Shown here: piece after piece, positions 24,800 to 32,573 of the stretch
Numbering within the stretch: position 1 is the stretch's first letter
Layout of the letters: every line of letters begins with the position of its first letter
NCBI RefSeq assembly: GCF_001665295.1
Contig: NZ_LZSE01000097.1
Location: 120,558-184,557 of the forward strand
DNA from: Mycobacterium sp. 1554424.7
GTDB taxonomy: Bacteria > Actinomycetota > Actinomycetes > Mycobacteriales > Mycobacteriaceae
Direction: 5' to 3'
Length of the DNA: 64,000 nt
The notes under the pieces: model-generated
What the model was told of the DNA's origin: nothing
What the model saw: only the letters and a program-made list of their open reading frames with translations
The model's database searches: none
Program-made: the position numbers and the translations under genes

Positions 24800-25273
24800 G
24801 TGACCGTCAACGTTGTCGACGCGGGCCCCCGACAGGTGAGCCGCTCGGTCGAAGTGGACGCGCCGGCCGCCGAGCTGTACGCGATGGCCGCCGACCCGCG
24901 CCGCCACCACGAACTCGACGGCTCGGGCACCGTGGGCGACAACATCAGCGTGCCGGCGGAAATGGCTGTGGGATCGAAGTTTTCCACGAAGATGAAGATG
25001 TATGGCGTGCCGTACCGCATCACGAGCAGGGTGACGGCCCTCAAACCGGACGAGCTCATCGAGTGGCGCCACCCCGTGGGACACCGCTGGCGCTGGCAAT
25101 TCGAGTCGCTGTCACCGACGAGGACGCGGGTCACCGAGACGTTCGACTACCGCGAGGCCGGCGCGATCAAGAACGCGCTGAAGTACTACGAGCGGATGGG
25201 TTTCCGCAAAGCTAACGAGGAAGGCATCGAGGCCACGCTGGCCAAGCTGCGCGATCGCTACGCGGGGCAATAG
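24800..25273 (+). CDS. SRPBCC (START-like) family protein
   Basis: A 157-residue ligand-binding fold protein of the polyketide-cyclase/START-like superfamily, beginning [20 protein letters not shown]. The start is GTG 24800, 5 bases after GGAAGGAG; the frame open to 24719 has no ribosome site. Such proteins bind hydrophobic ligands and sometimes catalyse cyclisation or hydration. It is divergent from the mycofactocin-type SDR, which may share the ligand. No catalytic residues can be named. Confidence 0.8.
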   Translation: MTVNVVDAGPRQVSRSVEVDAPAAELYAMAADPRRHHELDGSGTVGDNISVPAEMAVGSKFSTKMKMYGVPYRITSRVTALKPDELIEWRHPVGHRWRWQFESLSPTRTRVTETFDYREAGAIKNALKYYERMGFRKANEEGIEATLAKLRDRYAGQ

Positions 25274-25385
25274 ACCGTCAGTGTCCGAGCGATTGGGTCA
25301 CTGAACCCACACGCGTCGTGGGTCGTGGTCTCTTCGGGAACGATTGCCCGCCACCGATCTCGCGCGCCGAAAGGACCACTTCTCG

Positions 25386-25844
25386 ATGATTGACCGGACC
25401 CGGTACCTGACCCTCGCCGGACAGCTGATCAGCCGTTACGGACTGGTGGTCGTCCTGGCCTGGATCGGGTTCGGCAAGTACATCAAGATGGAATCCCGGG
25501 TGCTCATCGAGCACAGCCCCCTGATGAGCTGGATTTACCACGTGGCCTCCGCCACCACCGTGGCGCGCGGGCTGGGAACCATGGAAATCGTTGCGGCGCT
25601 TCTTATTGCGCTGCGACCGGCATGGCCGCGCGCATCAGCCGTCGGCAGCGCCCTCGCCGTGCTGCTCTTTATGGGCACGCTGAGCTTCTTGTTCACCACA
25701 CCGGGGGTCGTCTCTACCCACGCGGCCGGCCTTCCGGTGTTGTCGGCGCTGCCGGGCCAGTTCCTGCTCAAGGACTTCGTCTTGATCGGCGTTGCGCTGT
25801 GGACGCTCGGCGACTCGCTCGCGGCGCGAAAAGCGTTCCCCTGA
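25386..25844 (+). CDS. DUF417 (YkgB-like) membrane protein
   Basis: A 152-residue inner-membrane protein with about four hydrophobic helices (near 13-27, 54-75, 84-103 and 124-142) and the DUF417 opening YGLVVVLAWIGFGKYIKMES. The family is found in DoxX-like membrane proteins, and the role is unknown. The start is ATG 25386. It is convergent with a TetR gene: the two 3' ends overlap by 77 bases. Confidence 0.8.
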   Translation: MIDRTRYLTLAGQLISRYGLVVVLAWIGFGKYIKMESRVLIEHSPLMSWIYHVASATTVARGLGTMEIVAALLIALRPAWPRASAVGSALAVLLFMGTLSFLFTTPGVVSTHAAGLPVLSALPGQFLLKDFVLIGVALWTLGDSLAARKAFP

Positions 25845-26406
25845 GCAATTCCTTGGCCGATTCCAGCGTGGCGACGTAGGCCGCCGGGGCCAGGTTGGTC
25901 GCCCGGTCCGTCAGCCCGCGGGCCAACGCGTAGATCGCGTTGACCGCGGCCCCCGGGTCGGTGCCGGGTGGCAACGCCCCGCGCGCCTGGGCGTCCCGGA
26001 CGATGTCATCGATGGTGTCCCGCAAGCCTTTTAGCCCGGCGTGCCCGCGCATGGCACGCTCGAACGCGGCCAGGTGCGGATACTCGCGCAGCAATGTGCC
26101 CAGCTCGTCGAGGACCGCCTCGAGGCGGTCGACGACGTCGTCGGAGTGCGCCGCCGCGGCCCGCAGCCGCGGCAGGGCGATCTCGTCGATTTCCCGCACG
26201 GTGGCCGTGAGCAGCTCGGACTTGTTCGGAAAATAGTGGTAAAGGCTGCCGCTGGTCATGTCGGCGGCCTTCGCGATCTCCCGAATGGTCGCCTGCGAGT
26301 AGCCCACCTCCGCCACGCAGCGCATGGACGCGGTGATTATTCGGGCGCGGGTCCGCTCGCCGCTGGCGCCCACCGGGCGCCCCAACTGCGCCCGCGCCGC
26401 GTTCAT
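25768..26406 (-). CDS. TetR family regulator (paralogue A)
   Basis: A 212-residue TetR repressor: LGRPVGASGERTRARIITAS leads into the HTH ATIREIAKAADMTSGSLYHY, then FPNKSELL. It is strikingly similar to the divergent TetR at 26467 (LGRPVGASGEETRQRII and FPNKSEL shared), so the two are recent paralogues arranged head to head, 60 bases apart. The C-terminal 25 residues lie antisense to the end of the DUF417 gene. Confidence 0.9.
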   Translation of the reverse strand: MNAARAQLGRPVGASGERTRARIITASMRCVAEVGYSQATIREIAKAADMTSGSLYHYFPNKSELLTATVREIDEIALPRLRAAAAHSDDVVDRLEAVLDELGTLLREYPHLAAFERAMRGHAGLKGLRDTIDDIVRDAQARGALPPGTDPGAAVNAIYALARGLTDRATNLAPAAYVATLESAKELLRGTLFAPRASRRASTAQRRSRRSP

Positions 26407-26466
26407 GCTTGGCGCACCTCCGAGCAGAACCGCACATTAATTGATCGCCCGATTATATTCGACGGC

Positions 26467-27030
26467 ATGCTCGGTCGCCCCGTCGGCGCCAGCGGCGAGG
26501 AGACCCGTCAGCGGATCATCGTCGCAACCATGCGCTGCGTGGCCAGGGCCGGCTATTCGCGCGCGACCATCCGCGAGATCGCCCGCACGGCGAAGGTCAC
26601 CAGCGCCAGCCTCTACAACTACTTCCCCAACAAATCGGAGTTGATCCAGGCCGCCATCGCGGCCAGAACCGACGTCGCGTTGCCGCGGCTGCGCGCGGCC
26701 GCCGCGCGCCCCGGCGACGTCATCGACCGGGTCGAAGCGGTGCTCGACGAATCGGGCCGGTTGATGCGCGAATACCCCGATCTCGCCGCGTTCGAGTGGG
26801 CGATCCGCGCCGAAGACGCCGTCGACGCGGGGGATGCCGGAACCCGGTTCCAGGCATTCCGCGAGATCATCGAGGGCATCGTCGAGGGCGCCGGCGAACC
26901 GGGCTCGGTGGAAGCGATCTATTCGCTGATCTACGGCTTGACCGAGCTGGCGGCCACGCTGCCGTCGGAGGACTACCACGCGGCGCTGGGATCGGCGAAG
27001 CACCTGATCAGGGGCACGCTGTTGCGCTGA
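26467..27030 (+). CDS. TetR family regulator (paralogue B)
   Basis: A 187-residue TetR repressor. It starts at ATG 26467 with MLGRPVGASGEETRQRII and has its HTH in ATIREIARTAKVTSASLYNY, then FPNKSELI. It is the paralogue of the divergent gene at 25768-26406. The BVMO pair begins 129 bases downstream on the same strand. An AT-rich segment with a TTGAT-ATG-ATCAA palindrome precedes the BVMOs and may be its operator. The ligand is unknown. Confidence 0.9.
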   Translation: MLGRPVGASGEETRQRIIVATMRCVARAGYSRATIREIARTAKVTSASLYNYFPNKSELIQAAIAARTDVALPRLRAAAARPGDVIDRVEAVLDESGRLMREYPDLAAFEWAIRAEDAVDAGDAGTRFQAFREIIEGIVEGAGEPGSVEAIYSLIYGLTELAATLPSEDYHAALGSAKHLIRGTLLR

Positions 27031-27114
27031 GGCGGCCGGCGGTATCGAGACCGCGGCCAGAGCGTCGTTCGGCAAAAATTGGCGCGCTGAGCGCAGTCTC
27101 GACCGCCGCGGGCA

Positions 27115-27127
27115 TTGATATGATCAA
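27115..27127. promoter_or_regulatory. Candidate TetR operator before the flavin monooxygenase pair
   Basis: TTGAT-ATG-ATCAA is a 13-base palindrome in a short AT-rich patch. GATTATATA follows immediately at 27133-27141. The TetR intergenic region (26441-26460) carries a related arrangement, TTGATC then GATTATATT. Shared sites for one of the two adjacent TetR proteins would explain this. Confidence 0.4.
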
Positions 27128-27159
27128 ATGATTGATTATATAGTCGGCGGAGCCTCACG

Positions 27160-28959
27160 ATGAGGGAGTCGATGCCAAGACCTGCGACCATTGGCGTGAC
27201 GTTCGACGTCGAAGCGCTGCGCCGCAAGTACGCCGACGAGCGCGCGCGGCGACTACGCCCGGACGGAATCGCGCAGTACGTCGAGACGACGGGTGCCTTC
27301 GCACGATTCGCCGAGGACCCATGGGTCGACGAACCCTTCACCCGCGGGCCGCTGACCGACGAGGTCGACGTCGCCGTCATCGGCGCCGGTTTCGGCGGGC
27401 TGTTGACGGGCGCGCGGCTGCGTGAGCTCGGTGTCGAAAGCGTGCGGCTGATCGACAGGGCGGCCGACGTGGGCGGCACCTGGTACTGGAACCGTTATCC
27501 GGGGATCGCCTGCGACGTCGAATCCTATGTGTACATGCCGCTTTTGGAGGAGCTCGGCTACATTCCCGCGGACAAGTACGCGCGGGGGTCGGAGATCCTT
27601 GCCCACTGCCGGCGCATCGCCGAGCACTACGACCTCTACCGCGACGCATGCCTGCGGACCGACGTCCATGAGATCCGTTGGGATGCACAAGCTTCCCGCT
27701 GGATCATCCGGACGAACCACGGTGACGCGATGCGGGCCAAGTTCGTCTCCATGGCCAACGGTTACCAGGCCAAGCCCAAGCTGCCCGGGATCGCCGGGCT
27801 CGGCGATTTTCGCGGCCCGGCCTTCCACACCAGCCGGTGGAACTACGGCTACACCGGCGAAAAGTTGGAGAACCTGGCCGCCGAGCGGGTCGGCATCATC
27901 GGCACCGGCGCCACGGCGATCCAGTGTGTGCCGCACCTGGCCGCGGCGGCGCGGCAGCTGTACGTCTTCCAGCGCACGCCGTCGTCCGTCGACGTGCGGG
28001 CCAACCGGCCCACCGATCCGCAGTGGGCCAGCACATTACGGCCGGGCTGGCAGCGCCGACGCATCCAGAACTTCCAGGTCCTGACCGCCGGCGGTCAGGC
28101 CGAGGAGGACCTGGTCGCGGATGCCTGGACGAGCATCACCCGCAAACTTCCGGTCATGCGGCACGACGGCGCCGGCCCGGGCCCCAACATCGAACTGGCC
28201 GACTTCGCGAAGATGGAGGAGATCCGCGCGCGCGTCGACCAGATCGTGGTCGATCCCGCGACCGCCGAGGCGCTCAAACCGTGGTACGGCTACTTCTGCA
28301 AGCGGCCCTGCTTCCACGACGAGTATCTGCAGACGTTCAACCGCGACAACGTCACGCTGGTCGACACCCGGGGTCGTGGGGTCGAGCGGATCACCGAGGC
28401 CGGCGTCGTCGTCGACGGGGTGACCTACGAACTCGATTGCCTGATCTTCGCGACGGGTTTCGAGGTAGGCACCGACTACTGCCGGCGCACCGGGTTCGAG
28501 CTGATCGGCCGCGACGGGATGACGCTGACCGACCGATGGCGCGACGGCGTGCGCACGTTCCAGGGCCTGTGCGCCAACGGCTTTCCGAACTGCTTCATCG
28601 AAAGCATCGCCCAGGCCGGGCTCACCGTGAACTTCCCCTACCTGCTGGACGTGCAGGCGAGCCACGCCGCGTGGATCATCGCCTGGGCGCTGGAGCGCGG
28701 CGTCACCGAAATCGAGGCGTCGCCCGACGCCGAATCCGCGTGGGTCGACCTGGTGGTGGCCCGCTCGACTGCGACCGCCGAGCGGGCAAGGACCTGCACG
28801 CCCGGCTATTACAACCGGGAAGGCAAGGCGGACGCCAAGACTCGGCAGGGCAGCTTCTTCATCGGTGCGCCCACGGAGTACGCGGACATGCTGGATGCCT
28901 GGCGGGCCAAGGGCGACCTGGAAGGGTATGAGATTCGGGACCGAAAGGCCGGGCCGTGA
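27160..28959 (+). CDS. Baeyer-Villiger-type flavin monooxygenase 1
   Basis: A 599-residue NADPH- and FAD-dependent monooxygenase of type I, inserting oxygen next to a ketone. The FAD loop VIGAGFGG (73-80) is followed by the GGTWYWNRYPG strand and the BVMO fingerprint FRGPAFHTSRWNY (217-229). A second Rossmann loop for NADPH, IGTGATA, lies near 246-254. The N-terminal RRKYADERARRLRPDG extension is typical of cyclohexanone/phenylacetone-monooxygenase-like members. GGAG stands 7 bases before ATG 27160. Its stop overlaps the start of the second monooxygenase (GTGA), so the two are coupled. The substrate is unknown. Confidence 0.92.
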   Translation: MRESMPRPATIGVTFDVEALRRKYADERARRLRPDGIAQYVETTGAFARFAEDPWVDEPFTRGPLTDEVDVAVIGAGFGGLLTGARLRELGVESVRLIDRAADVGGTWYWNRYPGIACDVESYVYMPLLEELGYIPADKYARGSEILAHCRRIAEHYDLYRDACLRTDVHEIRWDAQASRWIIRTNHGDAMRAKFVSMANGYQAKPKLPGIAGLGDFRGPAFHTSRWNYGYTGEKLENLAAERVGIIGTGATAIQCVPHLAAAARQLYVFQRTPSSVDVRANRPTDPQWASTLRPGWQRRRIQNFQVLTAGGQAEEDLVADAWTSITRKLPVMRHDGAGPGPNIELADFAKMEEIRARVDQIVVDPATAEALKPWYGYFCKRPCFHDEYLQTFNRDNVTLVDTRGRGVERITEAGVVVDGVTYELDCLIFATGFEVGTDYCRRTGFELIGRDGMTLTDRWRDGVRTFQGLCANGFPNCFIESIAQAGLTVNFPYLLDVQASHAAWIIAWALERGVTEIEASPDAESAWVDLVVARSTATAERARTCTPGYYNREGKADAKTRQGSFFIGAPTEYADMLDAWRAKGDLEGYEIRDRKAGP

Positions 28960-30605
28960 CGAGCCCGGGGGCCCGTCGGCGCTACGCGGTCGGCCGGTTG
29001 CGGGCGGCGACGCGGCGCTGGCCCCCGCCGAAGGTGGCGATCATCGGGGCCGGCTTCGGCGGGCTCGGCGCGGCGGTCGCGCTACGCCGCGCGGGCCTCG
29101 ACGATCTGGTGATCATCGAAGCCGACGACGGGGTCGGCGGCACCTGGCGCCGCAACACCTACCCCGGAGCCGCCTGCGATATCCAGAGCCACCTCTACTC
29201 GTTTTCCTTCGCGCCCAACAGGTCCTGGAGCCGCACCTACGCCCGCCAGCCCGAGATCCTGGCCTACCTCGAGTCCGTGGCCGACGACTTCGACCTGCGC
29301 CGCCATCTCATGCTCGGCACCACGGTGCGCTCGATCCGCTGGAACCCCGACGCGCGGCGCTGGGACTGCGAATTGGACCGCGCCGGGCAACCCGCGACGC
29401 TGAGCGCCGACGCCGTCGTCTGCGCCGCCGGATTGTTCGCTTCGGCCAAGCTTCCGGAAATCGCGGGGCTGACCGAGTTCGGCGGCAGCCTCATGCACAC
29501 CGCCCGCTGGGATCACGGCGTCGAGCTGGCGGGCAAAAAGGTGGCGGTGATCGGCACCGGGGCCAGCGGGGTGCAGGTGGTCCCCGAGCTGGCCAAGACC
29601 GCGGAACGGGTGACGGTGTTCCAGCGGACCCCGCCGTGGATGGTGCCCAAGGACGACCGGCCCTACAGCGCAGCCGAATTGGCGCGCTTTCGGCGCGATC
29701 CCCTTGCGGTGCGCCGCACGCGCTGGCAGATCTGGAAATTCCAGCACGACAACACGGCCACTTTCGCCGACGACCCGGTGGTTGCCGCGCGCACGCACGT
29801 CGCGACGTCGTTCTTGGAGCGCACCGTGGCCGATGGGCAACTGCGCCGCGCGCTGACGCCGGATTATCCCTTCCGCTGCAAGCGGGTGCTGCTGGGCGAC
29901 GACTATTACCGGGCCTTGCAACAAGACCATGTGGACCTTGTCACCGACCCCATCGACCGAGTCACCGAGACGGCGGTGGTAACCAAGGCCGGCCACATCG
30001 TCGACGTCGACGCGATCGTGCTGGCCACAGGGTTTGAGACGTCGCGCTACCTGTCGGGCATCGACGTGGTCGGCGTCGGCGGCCAACGGCTGCACGAGCG
30101 CTGGGGTGCGGACCCGAGCGCATACCTGGGGGTGGCCGTCGCGGGCTTCCCGAACTTCTTCATGCTCTACGGTCCCAACACCAACCAGGGCGGCAACTCG
30201 ATCGTCTACATCCTGGAGGCCGGCGCGCGGCTGGTGGCGAGCGCCGTCAGCCGGGTGGCGCGCCGGGGCGGGTACATCGACGTGCGGCCGGAAGCCGAAA
30301 AGCGCTACAACGACCAGCTTTCCGCGGATCTCCAGCGAACCGTCTGGACGCAGTGCGACAGCTACTTTCGTTCACCCACCGGCCGCATCGTGACCCAATG
30401 GCCCTACACCGAGCTGGAATACGCCCGCCGCACCTGGCGGTTGCGGCCGCGGGATTGGGTGCACCATTCAAGTGGTGCGGCGCCGCTTTCGGGGCGTCCT
30501 CGGCACGTCCAGCTTGGCGGCTTCCTCGGTGGCGATCCTGCCCGCCACGTTGTCTATCGCCCTGCGGAACGCCTGCATGCCGAGACCGATTCCCAGCGAC
30601 CGTAA
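28956..30605 (+). CDS. Baeyer-Villiger-type flavin monooxygenase 2
   Basis: A 549-residue flavoprotein. The FAD loop is IIGAGFGG (29-36), followed by GGTWRRNTYPGAACD; the BVMO fingerprint FGGSLMHTARWDH is at 175-187 and the NADPH loop VIGTGASG lies near 195-202. It is shorter at the N-terminus than its partner and belongs to a different branch of the family. GTG 28956 overlaps the previous stop by 4 bases. The last 40-45 residues (after LRPRDWVHH) are unlike the family and run antisense into the 3' end of the MerR gene; the extension may reflect loss of the original stop. Confidence 0.9.
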   Translation: MTSPGARRRYAVGRLRAATRRWPPPKVAIIGAGFGGLGAAVALRRAGLDDLVIIEADDGVGGTWRRNTYPGAACDIQSHLYSFSFAPNRSWSRTYARQPEILAYLESVADDFDLRRHLMLGTTVRSIRWNPDARRWDCELDRAGQPATLSADAVVCAAGLFASAKLPEIAGLTEFGGSLMHTARWDHGVELAGKKVAVIGTGASGVQVVPELAKTAERVTVFQRTPPWMVPKDDRPYSAAELARFRRDPLAVRRTRWQIWKFQHDNTATFADDPVVAARTHVATSFLERTVADGQLRRALTPDYPFRCKRVLLGDDYYRALQQDHVDLVTDPIDRVTETAVVTKAGHIVDVDAIVLATGFETSRYLSGIDVVGVGGQRLHERWGADPSAYLGVAVAGFPNFFMLYGPNTNQGGNSIVYILEAGARLVASAVSRVARRGGYIDVRPEAEKRYNDQLSADLQRTVWTQCDSYFRSPTGRIVTQWPYTELEYARRTWRLRPRDWVHHSSGAAPLSGRPRHVQLGGFLGGDPARHVVYRPAERLHAETDSQRP

Positions 30606-31208
30606 TTGGACGGTCTTCTCGGCGATCGCGGGCCAGTCGTCGATGGGTAGCCCGGCGCGCAGGAACGGCTCCCAGACTTCGTCGCGATAGAGGTCGACGA
30701 ACGCCTGCATGCTCGCGATCTGGTGATTGGTCATGTGGGTCAGCGCCCAGGCGATCCTTTCCAAGGGCAGGCCGATCGCGACGAGCTTCTCGACGTAGTC
30801 GAACGTTCGTGTGTCGGTGACGACGAGCAGCTCGTCGTTTATCACGTCGATCAGCCCGCAGCCGGTCAGGTGCTGTTCCGCGTCGGGGCCGAACTGTTCG
30901 GCCAGGTCGACCCGTTTCATCTCCATCGATCCGGTGACGTTGGCGGGGCTGAGGACCTCCGAGGTCATGCGCCGCAGCTCGGGCGCCGACTCACCCGACT
31001 GATCCAGGATTCGCCGGATGATGTCAAGCGGAAACCCTTGCACCCGAAGCGATTTGATCCGCTCGATGTGCGCGATGTGGTCGTCGCCGTAAATCCCGAT
31101 GCGGCCGCGTCGCTGCGGCGGTGGCAGCAATCCGTTGGTTTGCCACTCGCGAATGTTCCGCGCCGTCATATCGACGCGGCGCGCGAGTTCGTCGATTGTC
31201 ATGTCCAC
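30468..31208 (-). CDS. MerR family transcriptional regulator
   Basis: A 246-residue MerR-type regulator. The N-terminal winged helix (TIDELARRVDMTARNIREWQ, then GRIGIYGDDHIAHIERIKSL) is followed by a long helical effector domain without a Cys-rich metal site, so it probably senses an organic ligand. GTG 31208 stands 8 bases after AAGGG; ATG 31202 is an alternative. It is divergent from the P450 with an inverted repeat between them. Its 3' end overlaps the end of the convergent monooxygenase 2 by 138 bases. Confidence 0.87.
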   Translation of the reverse strand: MDMTIDELARRVDMTARNIREWQTNGLLPPPQRRGRIGIYGDDHIAHIERIKSLRVQGFPLDIIRRILDQSGESAPELRRMTSEVLSPANVTGSMEMKRVDLAEQFGPDAEQHLTGCGLIDVINDELLVVTDTRTFDYVEKLVAIGLPLERIAWALTHMTNHQIASMQAFVDLYRDEVWEPFLRAGLPIDDWPAIAEKTVQLRSLGIGLGMQAFRRAIDNVAGRIATEEAAKLDVPRTPRKRRRTT

Positions 31209-31240
31209 TGCGACGACCCTTGTCGATTACGGAATCTTAC

Positions 31241-31260
31241 GTTACGGTCCAGTGCGTAAC
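31241..31260. promoter_or_regulatory. Candidate MerR operator upstream of the P450
   Basis: GTTACG (31241-31246) and CGTAAC (31255-31260) are perfect 6-base arms with an 8-base spacer, lying between the divergent MerR and P450 starts. MerR proteins bind such dyads inside the promoter spacer. TTACGG also occurs at 31228, so more than one site is possible. Confidence 0.5.
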
Positions 31261-31279
31261 AATACAGGTTAGGTGATCG

Positions 31280-32560
31280 ATGGCGCTCACTGACGGAGTT
31301 CGCTTCACCGGCTCGGCGGCGCGCACGCTGGCCGGCGCCGCGTTGGCCAACGCGGCTGGCGCCCGCCGGCGCTTGCCGCTCGATGCGGACATCACCGCCT
31401 ACGATCCGCTGGACGCGGCGACGGCGGCCCAGCCACACGAGGCCTATCGCCGATTGCACGCCGGAGCCCGGGTGCAGTTCAACCCGAAGCGCAGAGTGTT
31501 TGTCCTGAGCCGGTTGGACGATGTCCGGGCAGCCGCCCGCGACGACGCCAACCTGTCCAGCGCCGACGGGCCCATGCTGACCCGGATACGGACCCCGATC
31601 CTGGTTTCGCTCGACGGCGAAGCCCACGCCCGGCAGCGACGTCAGGTCCTGCCGGCCTTCACCAAGGCGGCGCTCGACAGCTGGCGTCCGATCATCGACA
31701 GGCTGGCCGCGGAGACGGTCCACGACGTGATGGCCAACCCGGGGTGCGACGTGGTGCAGCGGCTGGCGGTACCGCTGCCGGTGCGCCTCATCGCCCGGTT
31801 GCTGGGTGTTCCCGACACCGATGTCGACGATTTTCGGCGGTGGTCCGAAGCGTCGGTACAGATCACCGACGTCGACCTCACGGCACGCGGTGCTCGCAAG
31901 CTCGCGGGCTCGATGCGCGGTTCGTTTGCGATGCACCGCTATTTCACGCGGCAGTTCGCGGTGGGAGGCCTGAAGGGTTCCGACACGATCCTGGGACGGC
32001 TGCTGGCGGAGAACGAGGCCGGTTCCCTGCCCGACCGCGAGTTGTTCTACTTCGCGATGCTGCTGCTGCTGGCGGGCAACGAGACCACGACCAACCTGCT
32101 CGGCGGCATGTTCGACACCTTGGCCGCGCACCCGGAGCAGTATGACCTGCTGCGCGCCGATCCCGGCCTGGTGCCGATGGCGGTCGAGGAGTTACTGCGC
32201 TATCTGTCACCGGCGCAGAACGTGTATCGCACCGCGCTGCGCGACTACCGGGTCGGCGATACCACGATTCCGGCGGGTGCGCGGATCATGCTGTCGATCG
32301 GCGCGGCCAATCGGGATCCGCGGGCCTTCGACGAACCCGACGCGTTCCTGGTGACTCGAAACCCTAGCCAGCACATGACGTTTGGGTTCGGTGCGCACCT
32401 GTGCATTGGAGCGCAATTGACCCGCCTGGAGGCTCAGGCGGTGCTGAGTGAGGTGGTCAGCCACGTTAGCCGAATTTCCGTCGTCGGCGCGCCGCAGTGG
32501 TCCACCAATAGCTTGCTCCGCGGACCGACCCGCCTGGCGGTCCGTCTGGCGCCCGCGTGA
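31280..32560 (+). CDS. Cytochrome P450
   Basis: A soluble 426-residue bacterial P450. The I-helix oxygen-binding motif is AGNETT (265-270), the K-helix ExxR lies at about 304-307 (EELLR), and the haem loop FGFGAHLCIG has the ligand Cys375. ATG 31280 follows an AGGTGATCG ribosome site. It is divergent from MerR. No ferredoxin or ferredoxin reductase is adjacent. With the two BVMOs it suggests oxidative attack on a terpenoid, steroid or alicyclic substrate, though this is inference from context. Confidence 0.93.
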   Translation: MALTDGVRFTGSAARTLAGAALANAAGARRRLPLDADITAYDPLDAATAAQPHEAYRRLHAGARVQFNPKRRVFVLSRLDDVRAAARDDANLSSADGPMLTRIRTPILVSLDGEAHARQRRQVLPAFTKAALDSWRPIIDRLAAETVHDVMANPGCDVVQRLAVPLPVRLIARLLGVPDTDVDDFRRWSEASVQITDVDLTARGARKLAGSMRGSFAMHRYFTRQFAVGGLKGSDTILGRLLAENEAGSLPDRELFYFAMLLLLAGNETTTNLLGGMFDTLAAHPEQYDLLRADPGLVPMAVEELLRYLSPAQNVYRTALRDYRVGDTTIPAGARIMLSIGAANRDPRAFDEPDAFLVTRNPSQHMTFGFGAHLCIGAQLTRLEAQAVLSEVVSHVSRISVVGAPQWSTNSLLRGPTRLAVRLAPA

Positions 32561-32573
32561 GGTACCCGGCTTT

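Noticed and set aside
25294-25309. TGGGT/ACCCA hairpin after the SRPBCC gene
   Set aside because: Only 5 bp and no U-tract; competing pairing with a nearby GTGGG makes it unconvincing.
27045-27102. TCGAGAC / GTCTCGA stem after the TetR gene as a terminator
   Set aside because: The 7-base arms are 44 bases apart with no U-tract, so chance in GC-rich DNA is likely.
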